The translations under genes and the position numbers were made by a program. The notes under the pieces are model-generated. The model worked only from the letters and a program-made list of their open reading frames with translations, was not told the DNA's origin and did not search any database. Below, in pieces: positions 7,873 to 16,692 of a stretch of 64,000 nucleotides of DNA. This DNA is from Gemmatimonadaceae bacterium (GTDB lineage Bacteria > Gemmatimonadota > Gemmatimonadetes > Gemmatimonadales > Gemmatimonadaceae). The DNA lies in NCBI GenBank assembly GCA_030835125.1, contig JAUQWM010000012.1:115718-179717 (forward strand). Direction: 5' to 3'. Positions within the stretch are counted from its first letter, which is position 1, and every line of letters starts with the position of its first letter.

Positions 7873-7912
7873 GGCGCCCCGCCAACGCGCACCCTGACTT
7901 CACACAACGGGG

Positions 7913-8806
7913 TCACCGAGCGCGACATGCGTCGGGGATATCCCGCGCAAACATCTTGCACAATCCTACCGGCGTCGAGAGCACTGCATTGGTCCGGTGC
8001 CGGCCGCCAACGGAGAGATCCGAGCGCCACACGAGCCCGACTGGCGCGTCGCGCTCGAGGACGCGAACGGCGTGAGTGAAAGCCGCCATCATTTGCTCGC
8101 TCTCATCGGCGCCCAGGCTGAGGTAGAGGAATCCAGGCGGCAACGACTCCTTCCGGAGCGCGGTTTCGAGACGGTCGACCATGGCCTCGTTCTCCGGCCA
8201 GAGCGCTGGGCTGTGCGCGAACCGTCCGTCGAAGAGCGCCGGGTCGGCAATCTCCGAGTAGACGACAAACAGCCCACCTTGCGAAACACCGGCGAGCATC
8301 CGGGGACGCGTCGTCCGATAGTCCCGTTCGATGCGGCCGATCAGCTCGTCCCGAAGGTAGGAGAGAAACCGATCCCCTCCCCCCATTGCACTCGGCGATT
8401 CGCCGATGTCGAGCCGCATATCCGGCGGCGTGTAGTCGCGATTCCTCGTCTTCCCATCGACGCCTGGGACACCGACGACGATCATTTTGGGAACGACCCC
8501 GATGCGGGCGAGGAGCGACGCGGTCGCTGCGGTGTGGCCCGATTGCCATTCACCATCGAGCACGTAAAGGATGGGATAGCGCGCCATCGTGTCCGACGCG
8601 TAGGCCTCGGGCAAGTGAACGAAGTACTCTCGCGTCTCGCCAAGAGCCGCGGATTGTAGTGTGGCAACGATGGCGCTCGCCACGGGATTCATGTCGCGCG
8701 TCAGCCTCTGAGCTTTCTCCTCGAGGGCGATTCGCGCGACGATAGTGCCGGCGACTGAGAGGATTGCCGTTCCTGCGAGCGCGAGGAGCCATCGCTTTGT
8801 CGTCAT
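7913..8806 (-). CDS. Exported alpha/beta-hydrolase of the esterase D family
   Basis: A 297-residue protein with an N-terminal signal anchor (WLLALAGTAILSVAGTIVA). It matches the EstD/enterochelin-esterase-like fold: REYFVHLPEAYASD, YPILYVLDGEW, MIVVGVPGVDGKTRNRDYTP and the nucleophile elbow GVSQGG (serine at about residue 178), with a late histidine in SVGGRHRTN. These enzymes hydrolyse acyl or carboxyl esters; the natural substrate cannot be told. It lies alone between two attC-like sites, with a leader of about 260 bases that probably carries its own promoter. Confidence 0.85.
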   Translation of the reverse strand: MTTKRWLLALAGTAILSVAGTIVARIALEEKAQRLTRDMNPVASAIVATLQSAALGETREYFVHLPEAYASDTMARYPILYVLDGEWQSGHTAATASLLARIGVVPKMIVVGVPGVDGKTRNRDYTPPDMRLDIGESPSAMGGGDRFLSYLRDELIGRIERDYRTTRPRMLAGVSQGGLFVVYSEIADPALFDGRFAHSPALWPENEAMVDRLETALRKESLPPGFLYLSLGADESEQMMAAFTHAVRVLERDAPVGLVWRSDLSVGGRHRTNAVLSTPVGLCKMFARDIPDACRAR

Positions 8807-9067
8807 GCCGCCTGGTGACTCCTCGTGAGCGGGAGGCCTGCCATGAGAATCGTTTCAGTTCCTACGCGGCGATCCGGCGCACGTTTCGGCGGCGGCTGAC
8901 CCTTGGCTGTGGCATGGAGCCATCACTCGCGCAGAGGCAGCACGAACACGTGCACCGAGCCCGACCTGTGAGATAGACCAGGCGCGAAGCGTGACTTGGT
9001 CAGCTGGTCAAACGAATCGTCGGTCGCGCGCGCAGCCGTTGCCCCCGGTTGGTCGCGCGACTTGTCC
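8807..9067. other. Leader region of the esterase cassette, no gene
   Basis: About 260 bases between the attC at 9068 and the esterase start. Frames on the plus strand show no protein pattern. It most likely holds the esterase promoter. I see no hairpin or RNA gene that I can name. Confidence 0.4.
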
Positions 9068-9174
9068 CCCTAACGCCGAAGTTGAGCTGCGAGCGAACGA
9101 TGCCAAGGTGGCAGCGAGCGGCGCGAGCGGCCACGGTCCGACCGACCGCTCGTCAGCTCCAACGATCGTTAGCT
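9068..9174 (-). other. attC-like recombination site, the best preserved of the array
   Basis: The outer cores are CCCTAAC (9068-9074) and GTTAGCT (9168-9174). The inner arms are GTTGAGCTGCGAGCG (9081-9095) and CGCTCGTCAGCTCCAAC (9147-9163); they pair along their length except for one extra C before AAC and one T, both on the high-coordinate arm. Spacers between core and arm are 4-6 bases. This is the textbook attC plan (R'' L'' ... L' R'). Its orientation agrees with the minus-strand gene it follows, whose stop codon lies inside the site. Confidence 0.85.
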
Positions 9175-9884
9175 CGCGTTCGAGTCGGTCTCTCGGCACC
9201 CAAGGAATTGCGCGCAGCATCTATCGGCCAGCGATCAACCTCGTGGGAGACGAAAAGCAGAGCGGTGAGCGTGACTACGGCGGCGACCTTCTGTGCGATG
9301 ACCTGAGCGACGAGGCCGTGAGCCGTTGTCAGGCTCGGCCCCCAGGTAAGAAACGCGGCGTAACCCGCGAGGAGGAGCGCCATGATGAGCCACGCCGGCC
9401 CCACGCGGGCCCGCAGGCCCGGAATGCGAAACGAGGCGAGCGCCAGGAGTGCAGCACCGATCGGCATGATTCGCCAGCCCCACAGGGTGAACGCCACGTG
9501 GACAGTCATGACCCGGTTCTCGGGCGTCACCGCTACGCCGGCGAACGCGACACAGGCGAGCAATCCGGACAGCGCAGCGGCGCGCGCCCAGCCCCGTGCG
9601 GCGGGATGATCGGCCAGGCGGCGTACAATCCGCACGACCGCGTGTCCCAAGCCGATGACGAGCAGGAGGAGACTGATAACGAACAGCCCGGCGCCAAGTC
9701 GGTTGGGGCGATGATCGTAGGCGACCGTCATCCCGAGGTCGCTCAGGAAGTTCTCCGACAAGGAATAGCCGACCGTCGTGGGATCGAGTGCCGTTCCACC
9801 CGGATATCGGACCATCGCGCCGATGCTCAGCACGAAGGCGATACCGACGGTCCATCGTGTGCGCTCGGAGAGGCCGGACGACAT
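9153..9884 (-). CDS. DUF998-type integral membrane protein (cassette gene)
   Basis: A 243-residue protein with six predicted transmembrane segments, among them WTVGIAFVLSIGAMV, LFVISLLLLVIGLGHAVV, ALSGLLACVAFAGVAV, IGAALLALASFRI, LIMALLLAGYAAF and AAVVTLTALLFVS. The motif SENFLSDLGMT after the first segment and VTPENRVMTVHV after the third are typical of DUF998. Function is unknown for the family. The last codons run into the attC-like site, so the C-terminus (RPTRTRANDRWS) is probably not conserved. It follows the SDR gene by 19 bases and may share its cassette. Confidence 0.8.
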   Translation of the reverse strand: MSSGLSERTRWTVGIAFVLSIGAMVRYPGGTALDPTTVGYSLSENFLSDLGMTVAYDHRPNRLGAGLFVISLLLLVIGLGHAVVRIVRRLADHPAARGWARAAALSGLLACVAFAGVAVTPENRVMTVHVAFTLWGWRIMPIGAALLALASFRIPGLRARVGPAWLIMALLLAGYAAFLTWGPSLTTAHGLVAQVIAQKVAAVVTLTALLFVSHEVDRWPIDAARNSLGAERPTRTRANDRWS

Positions 9885-9903
9885 GTGTGTGGTCTACCGC
9901 TTG

Positions 9904-10614
9904 TTAGAGTCTAGACCACAGTGAATCAGGAACGCCCCTCATCAACCAAGCGACGAGCCGCCAGCGCCTGGTGACGTATACATGTTTCTTGCGCCCGCGA
10001 ATGGCCGCCCCGATCTGCCGGGCCGCCGTCTCCGGAGTGGCCATCCAGAAGTCTCCGCCCGCCATGCGTGTATCGACGAAGCCGGGTTGCACATCCGTGA
10101 CGACAATCGGGAGCCTCAACTTCTTGAACCGGTACCGCACGCCTTGGAGGTAGTTCGACACGAACGCCTTGGACGCAGCGTAGGCTGGCGCTCCTCCGAA
10201 CCCTCGCAACGCGGCCAGAGATGAGATCCCGACGAGATGACCAGATCCTCTTTCTTGCAGGTGCGCCGCAGCGACATTGACCATGCCGGCAAAGCCAAGG
10301 ACATTCACTGCAATCGTGTTCCTTTCGGGTTCCCACGCAAGCGTTGGATTCTCGGAGCCGGTTCCGGCGCTAATGATGAAGAGCTCCACATCGACCAGCT
10401 CATCGATGAGTTCCTGCAAGAGGGGCATGGCCCCCTCCGGCTGGGACACGTCGATCGTTTTGACCACGCAGGGACCCGAGACGTCGGCGCAAAGCTGACT
10501 GAGCAGCTCGGCGCGCCGCGCGGCAACGCCGACGCGATAGCCGTCGAGTGAAAGGGCCACCGCCAGCGCACGACCGATGCCCGATGACGCTCCGATGATG
10601 ATCGCGCTCTTCAT
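9904..10614 (-). CDS. Short-chain dehydrogenase/reductase
   Basis: A 236-residue classical SDR: cofactor loop GASSGIGRA (residues 8-16), NAG-equivalent SAGTGS, the active-site serine in VGISSLAAL, and catalytic YAASK. C-terminal VQPGFVDTRM and a hydrophobic end (WRLVAWLMRGVP) resemble membrane-associated SDRs of the DltE/YqjQ type. It would reduce or oxidise a carbonyl or alcohol with NAD(P)(H); the substrate is unknown. The ATG overlaps the stop of the upstream membrane-protein gene (ATGA), so the two are translationally coupled. Its TAA stop lies in GTTAGAG, which could be a degenerate integron core, but there is no room for a full attC before the next gene. Confidence 0.88.
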   Translation of the reverse strand: MKSAIIIGASSGIGRALAVALSLDGYRVGVAARRAELLSQLCADVSGPCVVKTIDVSQPEGAMPLLQELIDELVDVELFIISAGTGSENPTLAWEPERNTIAVNVLGFAGMVNVAAAHLQERGSGHLVGISSLAALRGFGGAPAYAASKAFVSNYLQGVRYRFKKLRLPIVVTDVQPGFVDTRMAGGDFWMATPETAARQIGAAIRGRKKHVYVTRRWRLVAWLMRGVPDSLWSRL

Positions 10615-10976
10615 GTGGCGTGACGATCGAGGATGAGCGCGATCAGTAAGAATGGTGCGCCGATGGACACCGCGACCGACATCCAATCAACACGACCGTC
10701 GCCAAGCCAAAGGCGATACGCGCCCCACCCGTGACTGTATAGCACTTGCGCGGTGAGGGTGCCATGCACCCAGATGAACCATCGTGGCCGAACCTGAAAC
10801 AGCCACGCTAGAATGACGTTGATGCCAATGAATACGACATGGCGCCACTGCGGGTAGCCTGGCTCATACTCAATTCGGGAAATATTGCGCGAAAGCATCG
10901 ACGCGAAATGAAGCAGGGCGGCTGCGACTGCCGCGAAGCTCGCGATGCGGAACACTGTTCGCAGCGGATTCTTCAT
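10611..10976 (-). CDS. Small four-helix membrane protein coupled to the SDR
   Basis: A 121-residue protein with about four transmembrane segments (FRIASFAAVAAALLHFA, VVFIGINVILAWLF, FIWVHGTLTAQVLYSHGWG, VAVSIGAPFLLIALIL). I do not recognise a named family. The stop codon overlaps the SDR start by 4 bases. Its start lies only 17 bases from the GCGTTAG core that ends the gatB-tail repeat at 10993, so it is the first gene of a cassette whose later genes are the SDR and the DUF998 protein. Confidence 0.75.
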   Translation of the reverse strand: MKNPLRTVFRIASFAAVAAALLHFASMLSRNISRIEYEPGYPQWRHVVFIGINVILAWLFQVRPRWFIWVHGTLTAQVLYSHGWGAYRLWLGDGRVDWMSVAVSIGAPFLLIALILDRHAT

Positions 10977-10992
10977 CAGTACCGGGTCGTCG

Positions 10993-11272
10993 AGCTAACG
11001 CCAAGTATACCGGTCCACCCAAAACGGTTGCGGAGAGACCGCGGCGAACCGATTTGGACCGGGCTGCATTCTCCTGTCTTGGCCGACCTACAATACCGCG
11101 CTGCGGTGGGACCTGGCTAGCAACCCAAACCAGCCTAGCCGGCGTTGCCAGAAGCGTCCCCTCCCCCACCCCACCCAATCACCCAACCCGCCAGCAACTG
11201 GTTCACCTTCCTCGGATCCGCCTTCCCCGCGCGACACCACCCCACCAGGACGCCCTGGCATTTCTTCTTCCA
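10993..11272 (-). repeat. Second decayed copy of the gatB 3' end plus downstream flank
   Basis: On the minus strand about 95 bases resemble the gatB end (bases encoding KKLQGVLVG and ADPKKVNQLLAG with frame breaks), followed by the gatB downstream flank and the terminal GGCGTTAGCT (10993-11002). This copy keeps more of gatB than the one at 6858-7105. It separates the propeller cassette gene from the membrane protein/SDR cassette. Confidence 0.8.
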
Positions 11273-11340
11273 CTGGAACCGGCGCTACCTTAGCACGGCT
11301 GTCAGTCACCAAGCGTCGCTAAGCCGCGCGAAGCTCCGGT

Positions 11341-12522
11341 TCATGGCAGTGGATGCCGGCGCAGGAGCTGGATACCGTCCTCGTCCATGGCAGCAACGTA
11401 GAGATAGCGATCGCTGGAGCCGACGACTCGCTCACGGAGCTCCAGTTGCAGTTGACGGACGGCTCCACCAGATCGCGTTAGAATGTCGTACCGCCGATGG
11501 GGCACATCCGCTGTCGGAAGCCGCTCGACCAGCAGCCGACCATCAGTCAGCGCAATGACGGCGCTCGCGTCGATGCGAGACGTCGGCGTCGCGAAGGACG
11601 GAAGCACGTTCGGCCAGCCAGCCGTCTCTGCCAGCTCCGTCGTTGGTGGCCACGTCTGCGTCGCCGCGGCGACCGCAAGGTATGCGCGCTTCTCGCGATC
11701 GGACATGGGGCGCCGCGTTGCGACGAGTGGCGCGCCCGGCACGCATTGCTTGCCGGGTGCGCACCAGTCCACTCGATACGGCTCTGCACGCACGAGGGCG
11801 ATCCAGCCATCCGGGAACACCGCAACCTCATCGGGAGCTGACAGCGCGATGCGATACATGCGCCGCCGCGGCGCGCCGCCACCGCTCGCGGCGACGGCGG
11901 GTGCCGCGTCGGTGACACCAGCAGCGCGCGCCCACCCCTCGCCGCTCTGAACCCGAGCGATCGTGTCGACCTGCTGCGTCGCACGGTTGAGTCGGATGAC
12001 GACGAGTGAGTCGTTGGGCGCAGGGCGATTGTCAGCATCACGCCAGAGCTGCGTCCACACGAGGTGGCCGAGGGTATCAGCACCAAGCACGCGATTCGGA
12101 CCCACGACTTTCACGGCGGGTTCGCCAGGGCCGAGAGTGGCGACTACCTCACCGCCGGAGAGCAGAAGCCAGCGCGGGCTGAAGGGTTCTTTCAGAAGCG
12201 TCGTGTCTCCGGCGAGCGGCCAGATCCTCCCGAGCTGCCGATACTCACCGGGTCCAGCTCCACGGCGACCGAGGTGGATGACGCTGCCGGTGAGAAAGTC
12301 TGCGATTACGAGGCGCCCGTCCTTCTCGTCCGCGACCAGCACTCTTCCGTCCGCCAGCTCGCGGACTGAGGCGACGACCGAGAATTCCGCGGTCAGTGTG
12401 GCGCTCGGTGCAGCAAGGCGAGCAACCGGCGGCGTCTGTGCGAACGGCGTATCAACGGGCAGTACCGCGAGGCAGAACGCGAGAGTGATGCTACTCCGAA
12501 GGGCGCGTATGCGGTTGTACAT
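11341..12522 (-). CDS. Exported six-bladed beta-propeller protein (cassette gene)
   Basis: A 393-residue protein with a signal peptide (RALRSSITLAFCLAVLPVDT, cut near AFAQ). Propeller repeats include VRELADGRVLVADEKDGRLV followed by RRGAGPGEYRQLGRIWPL, NDSLVVIRLNRATQQVD and VFPDGWIALVRAEPYRVDW. The GPGEY block and blade order match the protein at 1840-2967, so the two are distant paralogues. A pair of cysteines (WCAPGKQC) may form a disulfide. The ATG at 12522 has GAGGG 6 bases upstream; an ATG four codons earlier is possible. It is unusually long for a cassette gene. Confidence 0.75.
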   Translation of the reverse strand: MYNRIRALRSSITLAFCLAVLPVDTPFAQTPPVARLAAPSATLTAEFSVVASVRELADGRVLVADEKDGRLVIADFLTGSVIHLGRRGAGPGEYRQLGRIWPLAGDTTLLKEPFSPRWLLLSGGEVVATLGPGEPAVKVVGPNRVLGADTLGHLVWTQLWRDADNRPAPNDSLVVIRLNRATQQVDTIARVQSGEGWARAAGVTDAAPAVAASGGGAPRRRMYRIALSAPDEVAVFPDGWIALVRAEPYRVDWCAPGKQCVPGAPLVATRRPMSDREKRAYLAVAAATQTWPPTTELAETAGWPNVLPSFATPTSRIDASAVIALTDGRLLVERLPTADVPHRRYDILTRSGGAVRQLQLELRERVVGSSDRYLYVAAMDEDGIQLLRRHPLP

Positions 12523-12554
12523 GCTGGCCCTCATCAGGGCGTACGGAGGGTCGG

Positions 12555-12671
12555 CATATCGGACAAGGTTCAGCTGCGGCAGAACCAGACAATCCCGCGC
12601 TGTGGGCACGAGCGGAGCGAGTGCCTCAGCGCGTTCCGTAGCTCCGCCGTCAGCTGCAACCGGCGTTAGGC
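12555..12671 (-). other. attC-like recombination site after the BrnTA-type cassette
   Basis: The high-coordinate outer core is GTTAGGC (12665-12671), and the TAA stop codon of the antitoxin gene lies inside it. The inner arms are GGTTCAGCTGCGG (12567-12579) and CCGTCAGCTGCAACCGG (12647-12663), with one unpaired C on the high arm. The low outer core has decayed to ATCGGAC. The right half closely resembles that of the site at 5977-6093. Confidence 0.65.
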
Positions 12672-12917
12672 GCTCCGCCGCTTCGATCGCGCGGGGCGTC
12701 GTGGTTTGACAAGTCGAGCGAAAGTACGGAGCGCTTCGTTGACCGCGGCTGAATCGGGAAACAAGGCGCTAACATCCGGATCGAGGACCACCACGTTCGT
12801 CCCGTCCCGATACCGGCGGGCTGTGCGCCCCCGGATAGCTCTGGAAAAATCGTATTCCGGACGCATGGTATCTCGATCCGGGTCGAGCGTTTCCTTCACC
12901 TTAGCTGGTTTCTTCAT
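12666..12917 (-). CDS. BrnA-type antitoxin
   Basis: An 83-residue basic protein with MRPEYDFSRAIRGRTARRY, then NVVVLDPDVSALFPDS and VNEALRTFARLV. This is the pattern of the small antitoxins paired with BrnT, in which the C-terminal part is a short DNA-binding fold. It overlaps the end of the toxin gene by 17 bases, so the two are cotranslated. It should block the BrnT ribonuclease and repress the operon. The stop codon is inside the attC-like site at 12555-12671. Confidence 0.8.
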   Translation of the reverse strand: MKKPAKVKETLDPDRDTMRPEYDFSRAIRGRTARRYRDGTNVVVLDPDVSALFPDSAAVNEALRTFARLVKPRRPARSKRRSA

Positions 12918-13182
12918 ATCGCTGCCGCTCGGAGCGGCTGGCTAGACGGGCACTGATCAATCGAGTGCGGACTCCGCGCTCTGCATAGGATACTACCAGG
13001 AGCCGGCCAGACTGCGAAAGGCCGAGCACGAGAAATCGCTCTTCGCGAGCCTTGTGGTTCGGGTCGGGCATGTTGAGCGCAAGCGGATCACCGAAAGCTT
13101 CGGTGGCCTCGTCGAAGCTCACTCCATGCTTCCGCCAATTTTCAACGGCTTTGGCTTGGTCCCACTCGAAGAGATATGGCAT
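12901..13182 (-). CDS. BrnT-family ribonuclease toxin
   Basis: A 93-residue protein starting MPYLFEWDQAKAVENWRKHG followed by VSFDEATEAFGDPLAL, then REERFLVLGLSQSGRLLVVSY, then RTRLISARLASRSERQRYE. The FEWDxxKAxxNxxKHGVSFxEA start and ISARxAxxxERxxYE end define the BrnT family of type II mRNA-cleaving toxins. It is the first gene after the gatB-flank core GCCTAAC (13219-13225), so it is the first cassette next to the putative integration site. Confidence 0.9.
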   Translation of the reverse strand: MPYLFEWDQAKAVENWRKHGVSFDEATEAFGDPLALNMPDPNHKAREERFLVLGLSQSGRLLVVSYAERGVRTRLISARLASRSERQRYEETS

Positions 13183-13397
13183 CGCTCCTTATCGACATGA
13201 CCAGAGCCATTCGGATGCGCCTAACGCCTAGTATGCCGGTCTGTCCCAACCGGTTTCGGACAGACCGCGGCCAACGGATCCGGGACGGGCTGCATAATCC
13301 CGTTTTGGCCGACCTACATTACCGCGCTGGGGTGGGACATGGCCAGCAACTCAACTCGCATCCAAGCCGGCTTTGCCAGGAACGGCCGTTGCCCCCC

Positions 13398-14819
<1,422 letters not shown>

Positions 14820-14828
14820 TTCCCAACG

Positions 14829-14923
<95 letters not shown>

Positions 14924-14926
14924 TTT

Positions 14927-16381
14927 TCAAACCGCACCCCCGGCGATCGCGCGCTCGAGGGCGTAGGCGGCGACGAACATGCGGTACTCGTCGAAGTGCG
15001 AGGCCAGGAACTGGACGCCCACGGGGAGGCCCTCAACCGCACCGGCGGGGACAGACATGCCGGGGATCCCCGCGAGGTTTGCCGTCGCGGTGAAGATGTC
15101 GCTCATGTACATCTCGTACGGGTCGCTGATGGCGCCGAGCTTGAAGGCTGTCGTGGGCGCGGTCGGGGTCAGCAGCACGTGGACGCCGGCGGCAAACACC
15201 TGCTCGAAGTCGCGCCTGATGAGGCCGCGGATGGCCATCGCCTTCCTGTAGTAGGCGTCGTAGTAGCCGGCCGAGAGGACGTAAGTGCCCAAGAGGATCC
15301 GCCGCGTGACTTCGGGGCCGAAGCCGTTGGAGCGGGTGGCCTCGTACATCCCCTCCAGGCCATCGCCGGAGAGGCGCAGTCCGTACCGCACGCCGTCGAA
15401 CCGTGCCAGGTTCGACGACGCCTCGGCGGGGGCCACGATGTAGTAGACCGGGATCGCCAGCGACGTGTGCGGGAGCGAGACGTCGCACACTTCGGCGCCG
15501 AGGGACTTCAGGCGCTCGATCGCCTGGTCGCAGATGTCGCGGATGCGGGGATCGAGGGAGTCGGGGAAGTATTCCCTCGGGCGGCCGATCACGAGGCCCT
15601 CGAGCGAGTCGTGCTGCGCGGCGTGGTACGCCTGGGGCTCGATCGGCGACGAGGTCGCGTCGCGGGGATCGGGTCCGGCGATTGCCTGCAGGCCGAGCGC
15701 CGCGTCGTCGACCGTGCGGCCGAAGACGCCGACCTGGTCGAGCGAGGACGCAAAGGCGACGAGACCATACCGACTGACGCGGCCGTAGGTCGGCTTCACG
15801 CCGACGATCCCGCAGAACGAGGCCGGCTGCCGGACGGAGCCGCCGGTCTCGGAGCCGAGTGCGATGCGGACCATGCCGGAGGCCACGGCGGCGGCCGAGC
15901 CGCCTGACGAGCCGCCGGGGACGCGGGTGGGATCGATCGGGTTCTTCGTCGGGCCGTATGCGCTGTTCTCGGTGGACGAGCCCATCGCGAACTCGTCCAT
16001 GTTGGTCTTGCCGACGATGAGCGCGCCGGCCTTGCGCAGCCTCGCCACCACCGTGGCGTCGTAGGGGCTCACGTAGTCGGCGAGGATCCGCGAGCCGCAG
16101 GTCGTTCGCAGGGTGGTGGTCGCGATGTTGTCCTTCACGTAGACGGGGACGCCCTTGAGCGGCCGGGCGTTCGGGTTCACGAGGTAGGACGCGCCCGACT
16201 TGCCGTCGCGCAGGTCCGCCTCACGCAGCGACGCCTCGCGGTCCTCGTGGAGGACGATGTTCAGTCCATCCTTCCCCGCCCCGACTTCATCCGCGCGCCG
16301 GAACACCTCCTCGACGACCGAGCGGGTGGTGCGCTGCCCGCTACGGACCCCGTCAGCGGTCTCCCGCGCCGACAGGCTCAC
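14927..16381 (-). CDS. gatA: Aspartyl/glutamyl-tRNA amidotransferase subunit A
   Basis: A 484-residue amidase-signature protein. The Ser-cisSer-Lys triad is seen as VKDNIATTTLRTTCGS (lysine near residue 78), PGGSSGGSAAAVASG and LGSETGGSVRQPASFCG. GatA hydrolyses glutamine and channels ammonia to GatB; with GatC the complex makes Gln-tRNA or Asn-tRNA by the indirect route. The GTG start overlaps the gatC stop (GTGA). The gene order is gatC-gatA-gatB, with a repeat-filled gap before gatB. Length and motifs are normal. Confidence 0.97.
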   Translation of the reverse strand: MSLSARETADGVRSGQRTTRSVVEEVFRRADEVGAGKDGLNIVLHEDREASLREADLRDGKSGASYLVNPNARPLKGVPVYVKDNIATTTLRTTCGSRILADYVSPYDATVVARLRKAGALIVGKTNMDEFAMGSSTENSAYGPTKNPIDPTRVPGGSSGGSAAAVASGMVRIALGSETGGSVRQPASFCGIVGVKPTYGRVSRYGLVAFASSLDQVGVFGRTVDDAALGLQAIAGPDPRDATSSPIEPQAYHAAQHDSLEGLVIGRPREYFPDSLDPRIRDICDQAIERLKSLGAEVCDVSLPHTSLAIPVYYIVAPAEASSNLARFDGVRYGLRLSGDGLEGMYEATRSNGFGPEVTRRILLGTYVLSAGYYDAYYRKAMAIRGLIRRDFEQVFAAGVHVLLTPTAPTTAFKLGAISDPYEMYMSDIFTATANLAGIPGMSVPAGAVEGLPVGVQFLASHFDEYRMFVAAYALERAIAGGAV

Positions 16382-16692
16382 GGCGACCGGCTCCCCAGGT
16401 CCTCATGCGTTGCCAACCGCGGAACGAGGAAGAACCCATCGGCCATCTGCGGCGCGAACGTTTCACGCGCGGCCGCCAAGGGGATGGGAGGCCCTTCATC
16501 AGACCTGAGCCCAGCCGCAGTTGTCTCAAGCCTCCCGTCTCCCGTCTCAGGGCTCGTCTCCACCGCCCCGAGCGCCTCCATGTGCCCCAGGATCCCGTTC
16601 AACTCCTGGACCAGGGATGGCAGCCGCGCCGGGTCGATCGCCAGCCTGGCCAGTTGGGCAACGTGCCTGACGTCAAATTCCGAGACCGCCAT
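16378..16692 (-). CDS. gatC: Aspartyl/glutamyl-tRNA amidotransferase subunit C, with heptad-repeat linker
   Basis: A 104-residue protein with the usual GatC start (DVRHVAQLARLAIDPARLPS, LVQELNGILGHMEALGAVET) and end (ADGFFLVPRLATHEDLG). GatC is the small clamp that stabilises GatA on GatB. The linker between the halves (SPETGDGRLETTAAG) is encoded by repeated CTCCCGT heptamers (16531-16560, plus-strand sense), not by a conserved linker. The gene starts directly after the pcrA stop and overlaps gatA by 4 bases, so pcrA, gatC and gatA probably share an mRNA. Confidence 0.93.
   Translation of the reverse strand: MAVSEFDVRHVAQLARLAIDPARLPSLVQELNGILGHMEALGAVETSPETGDGRLETTAAGLRSDEGPPIPLAAARETFAPQMADGFFLVPRLATHEDLGSRSP
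16531..16560. repeat. CTCCCGT-type heptad repeat inside gatC
   Basis: Three to four imperfect 7-base units lie within the coding region for the GatC linker. Three units are 21 bases, so the frame is kept. Confidence 0.7.

Larger units (their letters stand above)
5734..13225 (-). mobile_element. Integron-type gene-cassette array without a visible integrase
   Basis: All credible genes here are on the minus strand, each short and functionally unrelated. Four junctions (5977-6093, 7772-7872, 9068-9174, 12555-12671) are imperfect inverted repeats of about 100-120 bases that end in TAAC/GTTA-type cores and have inner arms with one unpaired base, the attC pattern. In all four the extra base is on the high-coordinate arm, the L'' side for minus-strand cassettes. 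Two toxin-antitoxin pairs are among the cargo, as is common in chromosomal arrays. The DNA is less GC-rich than the flanks. The right edge is the 3' flank of gatB, ending in GCGTTAGGC; the left edge cuts a VOC gene. With no integrase in the window this would be called a CALIN-type array. Confidence 0.7.

Noticed and set aside
9901..9910. GTTAGAG at the SDR stop as a full attC boundary between SDR and DUF998
   Set aside because: Only 19 bases separate the two genes and there is no second arm, so at most one core is present; I treat the three genes as one cassette.
13238..13266. Inverted repeat after gatB as a rho-independent terminator
   Set aside because: The stem is perfect but no T-run follows on the minus strand, and the structure is degenerate in both array copies; it may be part of an integration site instead.
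5734..13397. A tyrosine-recombinase integrase gene expected beside an integron array
   Set aside because: No frame in the window shows the recombinase RHRY pattern; the neighbour on the array side is gatB, so I list the array without an integrase.
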